64,000 bases of DNA, taken from Allobosea sp. OK403. GTDB lineage: Bacteria; Pseudomonadota; Alphaproteobacteria; Rhizobiales; Beijerinckiaceae. The notes below the pieces were generated by a model that saw only the letters and a program-made list of their open reading frames with translations, did no database searches and had not been told where the DNA came from. The stretch is taken from NCBI RefSeq assembly GCF_900113835.1, contig NZ_FOQV01000012.1:78691-142690 (forward strand), written 5' to 3'. Position numbers and translations under genes: made by a program. Within the stretch, counting starts at the first letter, position 1. Each line of letters begins with the position of its first letter. Positions 32,845 to 42,232 of the stretch are shown here, one piece after another.

Positions 32845-33735
32845 CTATAACCGTGAGCTGAAGGTGATTGAAATTGCCATGATTGCAAGGCCCGCCTCCG
32901 ATGTCGTTGATGCCGACATCAGACCCGGCAACCCGTTCTGCTTTCGCAGGCTCTTGTCGAACGCGAATTCGGGGACGAAACGGCGCAGAAAACTGACCTG
33001 GCGCGCCATTTTCCCTGCCGCGTAGCGCCGCTTCGGAGCGGTGGCGGTCGCAGCTTCGAGAATCGTCTTTGCTACGATTTCCGGCGCATCACCTGCGTCG
33101 ATCGCTGTCCGCATGATCGTGTTCATGCCGTCCCGCGCGGCGTCATAGATGTCCAGCAACCGGTCCGGCCTTACGAGGTTCTCTTCAAATGACGTGCGGG
33201 TATAGGCCGGCTCGACCAGCACAACTCGGATCCCCAACGTGCGTAGTTCATGATCGAGCGACTCCGAATAGCCTTCCACGGCGTGCTTGGTCGCCGCGTA
33301 GAGCGCGGAGTAAGGCGCCGGGATCAGTCCGAGCAGCGAGCTCAGATTGACGATCCTGCCTTGCTTCTGACGGCGCATCACTGGCAGCACCGCGTTGGTC
33401 ACGCGCAAAACGCCGAAGACGTTTACATCGAATAGCGCCTGGGCCTGCGCGGTCGAGGATTCCTCCGCGCCGCCGAGCAGCCCGATGCCGGCATTGTTGA
33501 CGAGCAGGTCGATGCGGCCGGCCTTGGCCATCACCTCGTTGACCAGCTTCGCCACGGACTCATCATCGGTCACGTCACAGGCCAGCATGGTCACGCCGTC
33601 GATGCTTTCGGCGGCCGTGCGACGGCTGGTTCCGAACACGCGATAACCCGCACCCCGCAAGGCTTTGGCCGTCGCGCGCCCGATACCGGAGGATGCGCCT
33701 GTCACGACGGCGACGCCAGGACTGATCATGTTCAT
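32845..33735 (-). CDS. Short-chain dehydrogenase/reductase (SDR)
   Basis: From ATG 33735 the product is 296 residues. It is a classical SDR: NAD(P) loop TGASSGIGRA near residue 12, NNAG at about residue 84, catalytic Ser in VNLSSLLG, and YSALYAATKHAVEG giving Tyr and Lys. An extended C-terminal region follows. It probably reduces or oxidises a hydroxyl or keto group on an unknown metabolite. ATG 33744 is an alternative start. Confidence 0.9.
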   Translation of the reverse strand: MNMISPGVAVVTGASSGIGRATAKALRGAGYRVFGTSRRTAAESIDGVTMLACDVTDDESVAKLVNEVMAKAGRIDLLVNNAGIGLLGGAEESSTAQAQALFDVNVFGVLRVTNAVLPVMRRQKQGRIVNLSSLLGLIPAPYSALYAATKHAVEGYSESLDHELRTLGIRVVLVEPAYTRTSFEENLVRPDRLLDIYDAARDGMNTIMRTAIDAGDAPEIVAKTILEAATATAPKRRYAAGKMARQVSFLRRFVPEFAFDKSLRKQNGLPGLMSASTTSEAGLAIMAISITFSSRL

Positions 33736-34016
33736 GGAGATCATCTCTTTTCTATGTGTGTTGGATTGGTGAGGCGGAGACCCGAAAGGCCGGGGCGCAA
33801 GATCGGCGCGAGAGGCCTCAATCATGAGCGCCTTTGGCGCGCCGGGCGGTCAGCGCGTCGAGAGCGGTTTCCGATCCAGTTGGATCGTTCAACAGCTCTA
33901 GCTCTTTGGTTTAACGCGTTTTCTTCACGGCCGTTGGCCGCAGAGCGCGCTCGTAGGAGCATCCCGTACGGGCTCGGTGCCCGCTGCACTTGCGATGGGG
34001 CCTCGGCGGACAATCG
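33736..34016. repeat. Spacer holding partial repeat copy B (33861-33937)
   Basis: The spacer contains AGAGCGGTTTCCGATCCAG, then AGCTCTAGCTCTTTGG and TTTAACGCGTTTTCTTCACG. These match, in opposite orientation, parts of the 106-bp repeats at 18143 and 55975. The copy is incomplete at one end. No gene is supported in the remainder. Confidence 0.55.
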
Positions 34017-34622
34017 TCATTGGCGCCGGCTCGGCTGCACATCGTGCGCAGACGACTGCGCCGCGACGCTAGCGGCCGCCGCCTGCAGGAACCGTTTCGA
34101 CAGACGCTCGTCGTTGACAGAGCGCGCGAGCAGAACTGCGCCGACCATCGTCGAGAGAATGGCCATGGCCTTGCCATCGGGCACATCACCATCGGCCTTG
34201 CCGACCCAGCCGCTCAGCATCTCAAGATGGTCTGCGATCCCGGCTTCGAACGCCGCCTTCACGTTCGGACCTTGCCTGGCGGCATCCGAGCCCAGCGCGA
34301 CGATGGGACAACCATCCGTTTTCTCGGCGCAGTGACCCATGCTGAGATAGAAATCGACCACCGCCGCCAGCGGGGCCTCAGGATTGGACCGGGCGGCAGC
34401 CGACCACCGGCCCGTGGCGCTCTCCAGCGCGCGCTTGGACGCTTGCGCCGCCAGATCGTCCTTGGATTCGAACTGTTTGTAGAAGGCGCCCTGCGTCAGC
34501 CCGGCGCCGGCCATCAGATCCTTCAGCCCAATGCCGTCGAACCCATGCTCCCGGAAGAGACGGCTGGCCACGTCGATGACCGTTTCCCGGTTTTCCTCGG
34601 CCTGCTGGCGCGTGACACGCAT
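34017..34622 (-). CDS. TetR family repressor of the RND efflux genes
   Basis: The 201-residue protein has the TetR HTH at residues 10-55 (VIDVASRLFREHGFDGIGLK, AGLTQGAFYKQFESKDDL) and a ligand-binding C-terminal half with a Cys pair (GHCAEKTDGCP). It is divergent from the RND efflux operon with only 79 bases between starts. That gap is filled by a long inverted repeat, so it is almost certainly the local repressor. Confidence 0.92.
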   Translation of the reverse strand: MRVTRQQAEENRETVIDVASRLFREHGFDGIGLKDLMAGAGLTQGAFYKQFESKDDLAAQASKRALESATGRWSAAARSNPEAPLAAVVDFYLSMGHCAEKTDGCPIVALGSDAARQGPNVKAAFEAGIADHLEMLSGWVGKADGDVPDGKAMAILSTMVGAVLLARSVNDERLSKRFLQAAAASVAAQSSAHDVQPSRRQ

Positions 34623-34636
34623 CGGGACCCTCCATA

Positions 34637-34689
34637 ATTAGATTGCGTTCGACATCTATATTCGGTATAGCGGTCGAATGCAATCTAAT
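34637..34689. promoter_or_regulatory. Nested inverted repeats, TetR operator between tetR and RND genes
   Basis: ATTAGATTGCGTTCGAC (34637-34653) is mirrored by GTCGAATGCAATCTAAT (34673-34689), with one mismatch in 17. Inside the 19-base spacer is a second palindrome, CTATA-TTCGG-TATAG. The site lies 15 bases from the tetR start and overlaps an upstream candidate start (34678) of the adaptor gene, which argues for the start at 34702. Confidence 0.75.
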
Positions 34690-34701
34690 TGGTTCGGGAC
34701 G

Positions 34702-35823
34702 ATGAGCAAGAAAAAGAAGTCAGTGATCGCCGCTGGGGGCGTCGTGCTCGCCGTGGCGGCAGTGGCGGGATTCGTCACCTTGTCGGCGCGCCCCCAGAGC
34801 GCGTCTGCGGTCGGCGATCCCAGGCAGAATGCTCCGATCGTCAGGCTGGTGACGCCAACGCCGGTCGTGGACGCCGAACGGCGTTTCACGGGGGCTGTCG
34901 CGGCCCGGGTGCAGAGCAATCTGGGCTTCCGCGTTCCGGGCAAGATCGTCGAACGCCTGGTCAATGTCGGCCATGCCGTGGCGGCCGGCCAGCCGTTGAT
35001 GCGGATCGACGAGACTGACCTGCAGCTCGCCCTCGCAGCCAAACGCAACGCCGTCGCTGCGGCTCGCGCTGTCCTGGTTCAGGCCCGTGCCGACGAGAAG
35101 CGTTATGCCGTTCTGGTCAAGGACGGTTTCGCGGCCAGCCCACAGCGCTATGAACAGGCAAAGGCTGCCCTCGACACCGCCGCCGCCCAGCTTGCAGCGG
35201 CCGAGGCCGACGAGAAAGTGGCTGAGAACGGATCGAGCTATTCGGTCCTCGTTGCCGACGCCGATGGAATCGTCGTCGAGACCCTTGGCGAGCCGGGCCA
35301 GGTCGTAACCGCCGGGCAGACCGTCATCCGGCTTGCCCAGGCCGGCCCGCGCGAGGCGGTCGTCGCGCTTCCCGAGACGATCAGGCCGGCCATCGGTTCT
35401 TCGGCCGTGGCCAATCTCTATGGCGCGGAGGCCCGCCGCTACTCGGCGACCCTCCGGCAGCTCTCGGATTCCGCGGATCCGCAGACCCGCACCTATGAAG
35501 CGCGCTATGTGCTCGACGGCGAGGCCGCCTCAGCGCCGCTCGGCGCAACCGTGACGATCCGGCTGGCCCATCAGACGAGTCAGCCCGAGATGGAAGTGCC
35601 GCTCGGTGCGGTGCTGGACGATGGCCAGAAGACCGGTGTCTGGCTGCTGGACGCTGCCACCTCGACCGTGAAATTCCGCCCGATCACCCTTGTCCGGGTG
35701 ACCAGCGAGACTGCGATCATATCTGGACTGAGCGCGAGCGAGCCGGTGGTGTCCCTCGGAGCTCACCTGCTGCAGGACGGCGCCCGCGTCAGGACCCTGT
35801 CCCAAAACGGGGGCACCAAATGA
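34702..35823 (+). CDS. RND efflux periplasmic adaptor (membrane fusion protein)
   Basis: From MSKKKKSVIAAGG (34702) the product is 373 residues. An N-terminal membrane anchor is followed by a lipoyl half-motif (VPGKIVERLVNVGHAVAAGQ), an alpha hairpin (about residues 95-165), the second half (VADADGIVVETLGEPGQVV) and beta-barrel domains. It links the RND pump to an outer-membrane channel that is not encoded here. Its stop overlaps the pump start by 4 bases. Confidence 0.92.
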   Translation: MSKKKKSVIAAGGVVLAVAAVAGFVTLSARPQSASAVGDPRQNAPIVRLVTPTPVVDAERRFTGAVAARVQSNLGFRVPGKIVERLVNVGHAVAAGQPLMRIDETDLQLALAAKRNAVAAARAVLVQARADEKRYAVLVKDGFAASPQRYEQAKAALDTAAAQLAAAEADEKVAENGSSYSVLVADADGIVVETLGEPGQVVTAGQTVIRLAQAGPREAVVALPETIRPAIGSSAVANLYGAEARRYSATLRQLSDSADPQTRTYEARYVLDGEAASAPLGATVTIRLAHQTSQPEMEVPLGAVLDDGQKTGVWLLDAATSTVKFRPITLVRVTSETAIISGLSASEPVVSLGAHLLQDGARVRTLSQNGGTK

Positions 35824-38800
35824 GCCTCAATCTCTCAGCGATCGCGGTACGCGAACGGGCCGTCACCCTGTTCTCGATCATCCTGCTGGTGGCAGCCGGC
35901 ATCTACGCTTTCTTCATGCTCGGCCGGGCGGAGGATCCGAGTTTCACCATCAAGACGCTGACCGTCACGACCGTATGGCCGGGTGCGACCGCGCGCGAGA
36001 TGCAGGATCTGGTCGCCGAGCCGCTGGAGAAACGGATCCAGGAACTGACCTGGTACGACCGCGTCGAGACGACGACCCGACCGGGTTACGCCTATATGAC
36101 CGTCACGCTGAAGGACAGCACGCCGCCTGCCGCGGTTGAGGAAGAGTTCTATCAGGCCCGCAAGAAGCTTGGCGACGAGGCCCGCAACCTGCCGGCAGGC
36201 GTGCTCGGCCCCTTCGTCAATGACGAATACTCGGATGTGAGTTTCGCCCTCTATGCCTTGAAGGCCAAGGGGATGCCGATGCGCGAACTGGCGCGGCAGG
36301 CGGAGACCATCCGTCAGGACCTGCTGCATGTTCCTGGCGTCAAGAAAATCAACATCCTCGGCGAGCGACCCGAGCAGATCTTCGTCGAGTTCTCGTATTC
36401 GAAGCTCGCGACGCTGGGCGTATCAGCGCAGGACATCATCACGGCCCTGCAGCGGCAGAACACCGTCACCCCCGCGGGCTCGATCGATACGAGCGGTCCG
36501 CAGATGTTCATTCGGGTGGACGGCGCCTATCAAGGCCTGAAGGCGATCGCCGACACGCCCATCGTCGCCGCGGGACGGACGCTGAAGCTCTCCGATATCG
36601 CCGATATACGCCGCGGCTATCAGGATCCTCCGACATATCTGATCCGGCGTCAGGGCGAGGCCACGATCCTGGTTGCCGCCGTCATGCAGGCGGGCTGGGA
36701 CGGGCTGGCCCTTGGCAAGGCGCTGGAAGACAAGACGGCGGCAATCGCGCAGACGCTGCCGCTCGGCATGACGCTCGACAAGGTGACCGACCAGGCCGTC
36801 AACATCACCTCGGCGGTCGACGAGTTCATGATGAAGTTTGCCATGGCGCTGGGCGTCGTGCTGCTGGTGAGCCTGCTCAGCCTCGGCTGGCGCGTCGGCA
36901 TCGTCGTGGCCGCGGCCGTGCCGCTGACGCTTGCCGTCGTCTTCCTGATCATGCTGGAGACCGGCCGGTTCTTCGACCGCATCACGCTCGGCGCCCTCAT
37001 CCTGGCGCTCGGCCTCCTGGTCGATGACGCCATCATCGCCATCGAGGTCATGGTGGTGAAGATGGAAGAGGGCATGGACCGCATCAAGGCGGCTGCCTAT
37101 GCGTGGAGCCATACGGCGGCGCCGATGCTGTCGGGCACGCTGGTGACGATCGCCGGCTTCCTGCCGGTCGGTTTCGCGCGTTCGACTGCCGGCGAATATG
37201 CCGGCAACATCTTCTGGGTCGTGGGCTTCGCCCTGATCGTCTCCTGGATCGTGGCGGTAGTCTTCACGCCCTATCTCGGCGTCAAGATGTTGCCTGACAT
37301 CAAGCCGATTCCCGGCGGTGTGCACGCGATCTACGATACGCCGAATTATCGGCGGCTGAGGGGGCTCATCACCTTTGCCGTGCGCCACAAGTTCATGACA
37401 TGCGCGATCGTCGTCGTGGCGTTCGCGCTGTCGGGCATCGGCATGGGCGGCGTCAAACAGCAGTTCTTCCCGACATCGGACCGCCCCGAAGTGCTGGTCG
37501 AGGTGCGCTTGCCCGAAGGGACAAGCGTTGAGACGACGACGGCTGCGGTCCAGAAGCTGGAAAGCTGGCTGGGCAACCAGCCCGAGGCGACCATCGTCAC
37601 CAGCTATGTCGGCCAGGGCGCGCCGCGCTTCTTCTTCGCGATGGCGCCCGAACTGCCTGATCCCGCCTTCGCCAAGATCGTTGCCCTGACACCGGATGCC
37701 GGGGCGCGAGAGGCCTTGAAGCACAGGCTGCGCGAGGCCGTGTCCCATGGCCTTGTCCCTGAAGCCTTCGTGCGCGTCACCCAACTCGTCTTCGGACCCT
37801 ACACGCCGTTCCCGGTCGAGTTCCGCGTCATGGGCCCCGATCCGGCGCAGCTATATGCAATTTCCGCGCAGGCGCTGGAGGTGATGCGGGGCGTTGCGGA
37901 TGTCCGTCAGGCCAACCGCGACTGGGGCAATCGCACGCCCGTGCTGCGCTTCGTGCCCGACCAGGACCGGCTTAACCTCATCGGCCTTTCGCCCGCGGCG
38001 GTTGGCCAGCAGCTTCAGTTCCTGCTGACCGGCGTCACCGTCACGCAGGTTCGCGAGGATATCCGCAATGTGCCGGTGGTGGCGCGCAGCGCCGGCAGCG
38101 AGCGGCTTGACCCGGCGCGTCTCGCAGACTTCTCGCTGATGAGCCGCGACGGTCGCCAGATCCCGCTCGATCAGATCGGCCACTCCGAAATGCGCCTGGA
38201 GGAGCCGATCCTGAAACGGCGCGACCGCACGCCCGTCATCACGATTCGCGCGGATATCAATGAGGCCACCCAGCCTCCGGAGGTCTCCAAGCAGATCATG
38301 ACGGCCCTGCAGCCGCTGATCGCTTCACTCCCGGCGGGCTATCGCATCGAGACCGGAGGATCGATCGAGGAGGCGACCAAAGCCAATACCGCCTTGGGGA
38401 AGGTCTTCCCGGTGATGATCGCCGCCACGCTGATCGTCATCATGCTTCAGGTGCGCTCGTTCTCGATGATGGCGATGGTGCTGCTCACGGCGCCGCTGGG
38501 CGTGATCGGCGTCGTCCCGACATTGCTCCTCTTCAATCAGCCCTTCGGGTTCAATGCCATCCTGGGTCTGATCGGCCTGGCCGGCATCCTGATGCGCAAC
38601 ACCCTGATCCTGACCGAGCAGATCGAGGAAAACCGCGCGGCCGGCCTCGACGACTATCACGCCGTCATCGAAGCGACGGTGCAGCGGACACGGCCCGTGA
38701 TCCTGACGGCGCTCGCGGCGGTGCTCGCCTTCATCCCCCTGACGCATTCCGTCTTCTGGGGATCGATGGCCTACACGCTGATCGGCGGCACCGCCGTCGG

Positions 38801-38957
38801 CACCGTGCTGATCCTGCTGTTCCTTCCCGCGCTGTATACGGCCTGGTTCCGCATCAAGCCGACGCCCGATCACGAAAGTCGGGGTTCGTCGGTTAGCCCG
38901 GAACCGCACGTGGCATTGGAGGCAGGGGCTGAAGGCGCTACGGAACTCGCCGGATGA
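35820..38957 (+). CDS. RND family efflux pump, inner-membrane permease
   Basis: The 1045-residue protein has normal HAE-RND length with 12 membrane spans and two large periplasmic loops. Proton-relay acidic residues lie in span 4 (LLVDDAIIAIEVM), and NQPFGFNAILGLIGLAGILM lies in the second half. It belongs to the AcrB/MexF-related branch with single-gene pumps. It is coupled to the adaptor (ATGA) and to the MarR gene that follows (ATGA). It exports drugs or metabolites across the envelope; the substrate is unknown. Confidence 0.95.
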   Translation: MSLNLSAIAVRERAVTLFSIILLVAAGIYAFFMLGRAEDPSFTIKTLTVTTVWPGATAREMQDLVAEPLEKRIQELTWYDRVETTTRPGYAYMTVTLKDSTPPAAVEEEFYQARKKLGDEARNLPAGVLGPFVNDEYSDVSFALYALKAKGMPMRELARQAETIRQDLLHVPGVKKINILGERPEQIFVEFSYSKLATLGVSAQDIITALQRQNTVTPAGSIDTSGPQMFIRVDGAYQGLKAIADTPIVAAGRTLKLSDIADIRRGYQDPPTYLIRRQGEATILVAAVMQAGWDGLALGKALEDKTAAIAQTLPLGMTLDKVTDQAVNITSAVDEFMMKFAMALGVVLLVSLLSLGWRVGIVVAAAVPLTLAVVFLIMLETGRFFDRITLGALILALGLLVDDAIIAIEVMVVKMEEGMDRIKAAAYAWSHTAAPMLSGTLVTIAGFLPVGFARSTAGEYAGNIFWVVGFALIVSWIVAVVFTPYLGVKMLPDIKPIPGGVHAIYDTPNYRRLRGLITFAVRHKFMTCAIVVVAFALSGIGMGGVKQQFFPTSDRPEVLVEVRLPEGTSVETTTAAVQKLESWLGNQPEATIVTSYVGQGAPRFFFAMAPELPDPAFAKIVALTPDAGAREALKHRLREAVSHGLVPEAFVRVTQLVFGPYTPFPVEFRVMGPDPAQLYAISAQALEVMRGVADVRQANRDWGNRTPVLRFVPDQDRLNLIGLSPAAVGQQLQFLLTGVTVTQVREDIRNVPVVARSAGSERLDPARLADFSLMSRDGRQIPLDQIGHSEMRLEEPILKRRDRTPVITIRADINEATQPPEVSKQIMTALQPLIASLPAGYRIETGGSIEEATKANTALGKVFPVMIAATLIVIMLQVRSFSMMAMVLLTAPLGVIGVVPTLLLFNQPFGFNAILGLIGLAGILMRNTLILTEQIEENRAAGLDDYHAVIEATVQRTRPVILTALAAVLAFIPLTHSVFWGSMAYTLIGGTAVGTVLILLFLPALYTAWFRIKPTPDHESRGSSVSPEPHVALEAGAEGATELAG

Positions 38958-39391
38958 AGGCCTGGTCTGCCACGACGTCGATCGGGCCTGAGTGGAACTC
39001 GGGCGTCTTGGTGCAGGCCCAGCGCGCCGCTCGCGTCCTGACGCGGCGTTTTGACAGCGCCTTGCAGCCCGTCGGGATCAGCAGCGGGCAGGTCTCGCTG
39101 TTGATGTCGATCGATCAGGCAAAATCACCGAGCCTCGGCGCCATCGCCGCTCTGTTGGCGATGGACAGAACGACACTGACGGCAAACATCAAGCCGCTGG
39201 AGCGCCGCAAGCTGGTCAAGACGAGTATCGACGAGAGGGACGGGCGGGTCCGCATTTTAGCGTTGACGCCGGAAGGCCGCACGGTGCTCGCCGAAGCCTT
39301 GCCAATATGGATTCGACTGCATTCCGCGATTGAAGCCCGCTTGGCAGAGCCCATGCGTTTGAAGGAAGATTTGAGCTTGTTGTCTGAGTGA
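38954..39391 (+). CDS. MarR family regulator coupled to the RND operon
   Basis: The 145-residue winged-helix protein has LLAMDRTTLTANIKPLERRK as recognition region and ERDGRVRILALTPEGR as wing. Its start overlaps the pump stop as ATGA, so it is the third gene of the efflux operon. That gives the operon a second, internal regulator besides the divergent TetR. It is strikingly similar to the MarR protein at 51934-52392. Confidence 0.9.
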   Translation: MKAWSATTSIGPEWNSGVLVQAQRAARVLTRRFDSALQPVGISSGQVSLLMSIDQAKSPSLGAIAALLAMDRTTLTANIKPLERRKLVKTSIDERDGRVRILALTPEGRTVLAEALPIWIRLHSAIEARLAEPMRLKEDLSLLSE

Positions 39392-39789
39392 TCGTGCGAT
39401 GAGACGCGTCGGCATTTCACCCGTCGCCGCTATACGTCCGCACCAATAATCCGGGGCTACGTCAAATCGACGGGGTGCCTGTCACGAGGCGCTGAAATTT
39501 TGAATTATGAGTGGCTACATCGACACAATTACAAAGAGTTACAATGAATTCCTGAATCGGTTTCGAAGAGCTTCAGAATGCTTCGAAGAGATCCAGGACG
39601 CTTCGAAAAAACCAGGACGCTTCGACTGTTTCAGCCATGGCCATGCCAGCATGCCGCCGCACCGGCCGGGGCGCAAATCCCGGCTTTCCCAGAGGCGCGG
39701 TTCCTGGCCCTTTGCCGATGTCAGGAGGGTTCGCTTTCGGGCGGTGGCGTTACATGATCGGCCCCAGCCGGAGCCGGCGCGCAGCTGAT
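39392..39789. other. Spacer with short direct repeats
   Basis: CCAGGACGCTTCGA occurs at 39593-39606 and again at 39612-39625, a 19-base period. TTCGAAGAG occurs at 39562-39570 and 39582-39590, a 20-base period. A 93-codon plus-strand frame (39507-39788, MSGYIDTITKSYNEFL...) covers the repeats, but its composition and lack of relatives make it doubtful as a gene. Confidence 0.4.
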
Positions 39790-40692
39790 TTAATCAAACC
39801 CGGCAGCGGCTTTGCCTGCTGATTGGGCCAGTTCTCCGACCCAGGACGCGATATCGCCGGGGCGGGTCAACCAGATCCTATCGATGCTGGAAGCAATGTG
39901 CTCCAGCGCGCGCGTCAAGGCGCGCAGGCGGAAAGGCTGCCCGGAAATGAATGAGTGGACCACGACGCTCATCACCAGCGGCTGGTCGCGCGAGGCTTCG
40001 AGCATTTCGTCGAACTCGTCGATGATCATTTCGGCGAATTCGCGCGCGCTCGCCTGCCGCCCGATGATGGTCGAGCTGTCGTTGAGCTCCAGCGCATAGG
40101 GCATCGCCATCAGCCTGCCGCTCTCGGTGTTGAGCCAGACGGGCTGATCGTCCATTCGGAAATCCGCGACGTATTGAAAGCCTTGCGCCGCCAGCAGGTC
40201 CAGCGTCGCCGGGCTGTGCGCCAGCCATGGGCTCGACCAGCCCTTGGGCGGCTGCCCTTCCTCCGCGGCGATGCGCTCATAGACCGCGCGGAGATAGGTC
40301 GCCTCCTCCTGCGGGTTCATTGTCGCGAGGCTATGCGAGTTGCTCAGGCCATGGGCGACGAACTCGGCGCCGGCCTCCCGGGCGGCCGCGATGACGGCCG
40401 GCGCGTGATCGTAGATGGCGGTGTTCAGCAGCACGGCCGGCTTGATGCCAAGCGTCTTGAAGCGGTCGAACAGCCGGAACGCGCCGACGCGATTGCCGTA
40501 GTCGCGCCAGGAGGTGTTGACGAGATCGGGCTTGGAGGCGCCGGGCAGCAGGTCCTCGGTCAATCCCTCGCCGAAGGCGTACTCCTCGACGCCGACAGCG
40601 ACATAGACGGCCAACCCGGCGCCATTGGGCCAGCGATAGGTCGGCCGCTCCTTGATCGCGGAATAACCGTAGCGTCCATGGGTCGCGAGCAT
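39790..40692 (-). CDS. Polysaccharide deacetylase (NodB) family protein, PuuE-like
   Basis: From ATG 40692, one base after the amidohydrolase stop, the product is 300 residues. It has a NodB-type barrel: YVAVGVEEYAFGEG at the first metal-ligand strand, RFKTLGIKPAVLLNTAIYDH, FVAHGLSNSHSLATM with His ligands, and a C-terminal VVVHSFISGQPFRL. This branch includes the metal-independent allantoinase PuuE, which opens a hydantoin ring, so amide or ring hydrolysis in the cytoplasm is more likely than sugar deacetylation. It is the last gene of the operon. Confidence 0.85.
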   Translation of the reverse strand: MLATHGRYGYSAIKERPTYRWPNGAGLAVYVAVGVEEYAFGEGLTEDLLPGASKPDLVNTSWRDYGNRVGAFRLFDRFKTLGIKPAVLLNTAIYDHAPAVIAAAREAGAEFVAHGLSNSHSLATMNPQEEATYLRAVYERIAAEEGQPPKGWSSPWLAHSPATLDLLAAQGFQYVADFRMDDQPVWLNTESGRLMAMPYALELNDSSTIIGRQASAREFAEMIIDEFDEMLEASRDQPLVMSVVVHSFISGQPFRLRALTRALEHIASSIDRIWLTRPGDIASWVGELAQSAGKAAAGFD

Positions 40693-40693
40693 C

Positions 40694-42232
40694 TCAGATG
40701 TCCTGGTGGTGGCGTTCGGCATCGCCGAGCCAGCGGTTCATGCCGATGTCGCGGGCGCAGGCCCTGGCATACATGGCGCGGTAATGCGGCAGCCAGCGCT
40801 CGGCGGCCTGCGCCGCCTGTTCGAGGGCAGGCGCGCGCCTCGAGAACAGCTCGCGGGCTTCGGCGCGCAAGGCCGCCTCGTCCATGGTCGCGAGCCGGCC
40901 CTGCTCGTAGACGACTTCGCCCGCGACCATGGTCAGGCGAACGGAACCGCCGTTCTCGCAATAGACGAGTTGCCGGCGCAGGTCGTTCAGCGGCGTGAAG
41001 GGCAGCGCATCGAGATCGAGCATGACAAGGTCGGCGAGCCTACCGGGCGCCAGGACGCCCAGTTCGTCCTGCAACCCCATCGCGCGGGCGCCGCCCTTGA
41101 ACAGGCAGTCGAGGATCTCGCCGGCGCGCGGCCAGCTCTCATAGTCGGGACTGGAGATGTTGTGGATCAGCCCTGCCATCTTGGCGACGGCCCAGATGTT
41201 GACGGCGTCGTCGGCGATGGCTTCGTCAGTGCCGAGGCAGATCGGGATACCGCGATCGCGGATCCGCCGGAACGGCATCACGCCGCTGCCGAGCCGCAGG
41301 TTGCTGATCGGATTGTGCGCGATGACCGCCCCGGCTCCGGCAATCAGGTCGAGATCGGCGTCGTCGACCCAGATGGCGTGGATGATGTTGAGCCGCTCCG
41401 AGAGAATGCCGAGATCGGCGGCATAGCCGACCAGCGAGCGCCCATGCAGGCGCGGCTGCTCCTGGCTCAGCACGCGCTGGAGCTTGGTCTCCAGCATATG
41501 CGCGTAGAATGGCAGGCCATGGCTTCGGCTCAGATCGCCCAGCGCCTGCGCATAGTTGGCCGAGACCCGTTGCGGCGCCGAGCATGACACCGCCGCGCGA
41601 AGGCGGCCGTCACAAGCGCCATGCCAGCGCGAGATCAGATGGCGATACATCGCCAGCAAATCCGCGGTGCCGAAAGCACGCGGCTTCTCCAGTTCGGCGC
41701 GCAGACCGCCCGGCAGCAAATCCGCCAGGAAGGGCAGCTTGTCCAGTTCGGGCAGATTGGGCTCGTCGAGCGCGACGGTGGCGCGGATGCCGCTGTCGGC
41801 ATAGGCCTGCATCACGGCGTCGATGATCTCCGCTGTCGGCTCCGGCACGAAGAAGGCATCGTCCTGCACGGCGGTGACGCCGCTCTTCAGCATCTCGGCA
41901 CAGGCGAGCTGGGTTCGGATGTAGGCCTCGCGCGGTGTCGGCCGCAGCGCTTCCAGTGCCGGGCTCTCATAGAGCATGAAGATTTCGAGCGGCAGGCTGT
42001 CGAGCCGACCCTTCATATGGTTCACCGGCGAATGGAAATGCGCGTTGATCAGGCCAGGGAGCAGCAGCTTGCCGCGGCCATCGATGATGCGCACGTCGCG
42101 CGGCGCCTGCCGCACCGTATCGGGGCCGATGGCGATGATGCGATCGCCCGCGACCAGCAGATCCGTGGCCGGCGTCATGCCGCTTTCGCAGGCGAGATCG
42201 AGGAGGTGAACGTTGCGGAACAGCGTGCTCAT
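40694..42232 (-). CDS. Amidohydrolase of the deaminase/chlorohydrolase type
   Basis: The 512-residue protein from MSTLFRNVHLLDL has the metal motif NAHFHSP (His65, His67). It has late motifs HNPISNLRLGSGVMP and LGTDEAIADD, the AtzA/guanine deaminase/MtaD pattern. These enzymes hydrolyse C-N bonds on heterocyclic rings. It overlaps the racemase-like gene by 4 bases and is followed directly by the NodB gene. An added 60-residue C-terminal tail (FSRRAPALEQAAQAAERWLP) is longer than in typical members. Confidence 0.88.
   Translation of the reverse strand: MSTLFRNVHLLDLACESGMTPATDLLVAGDRIIAIGPDTVRQAPRDVRIIDGRGKLLLPGLINAHFHSPVNHMKGRLDSLPLEIFMLYESPALEALRPTPREAYIRTQLACAEMLKSGVTAVQDDAFFVPEPTAEIIDAVMQAYADSGIRATVALDEPNLPELDKLPFLADLLPGGLRAELEKPRAFGTADLLAMYRHLISRWHGACDGRLRAAVSCSAPQRVSANYAQALGDLSRSHGLPFYAHMLETKLQRVLSQEQPRLHGRSLVGYAADLGILSERLNIIHAIWVDDADLDLIAGAGAVIAHNPISNLRLGSGVMPFRRIRDRGIPICLGTDEAIADDAVNIWAVAKMAGLIHNISSPDYESWPRAGEILDCLFKGGARAMGLQDELGVLAPGRLADLVMLDLDALPFTPLNDLRRQLVYCENGGSVRLTMVAGEVVYEQGRLATMDEAALRAEARELFSRRAPALEQAAQAAERWLPHYRAMYARACARDIGMNRWLGDAERHHQDI

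Noticed and set aside
36423..37784. 453-codon frame antisense to the RND pump
   Set aside because: His/Asp/Arg-rich shadow sequence without family resemblance, lying wholly inside a certain gene.
39507..39788. 93-codon frame MSGYIDTITKSYNEFL...
   Set aside because: Built on short direct repeats, ends in Pro/Arg-rich sequence and resembles no family; kept only as part of the spacer description.
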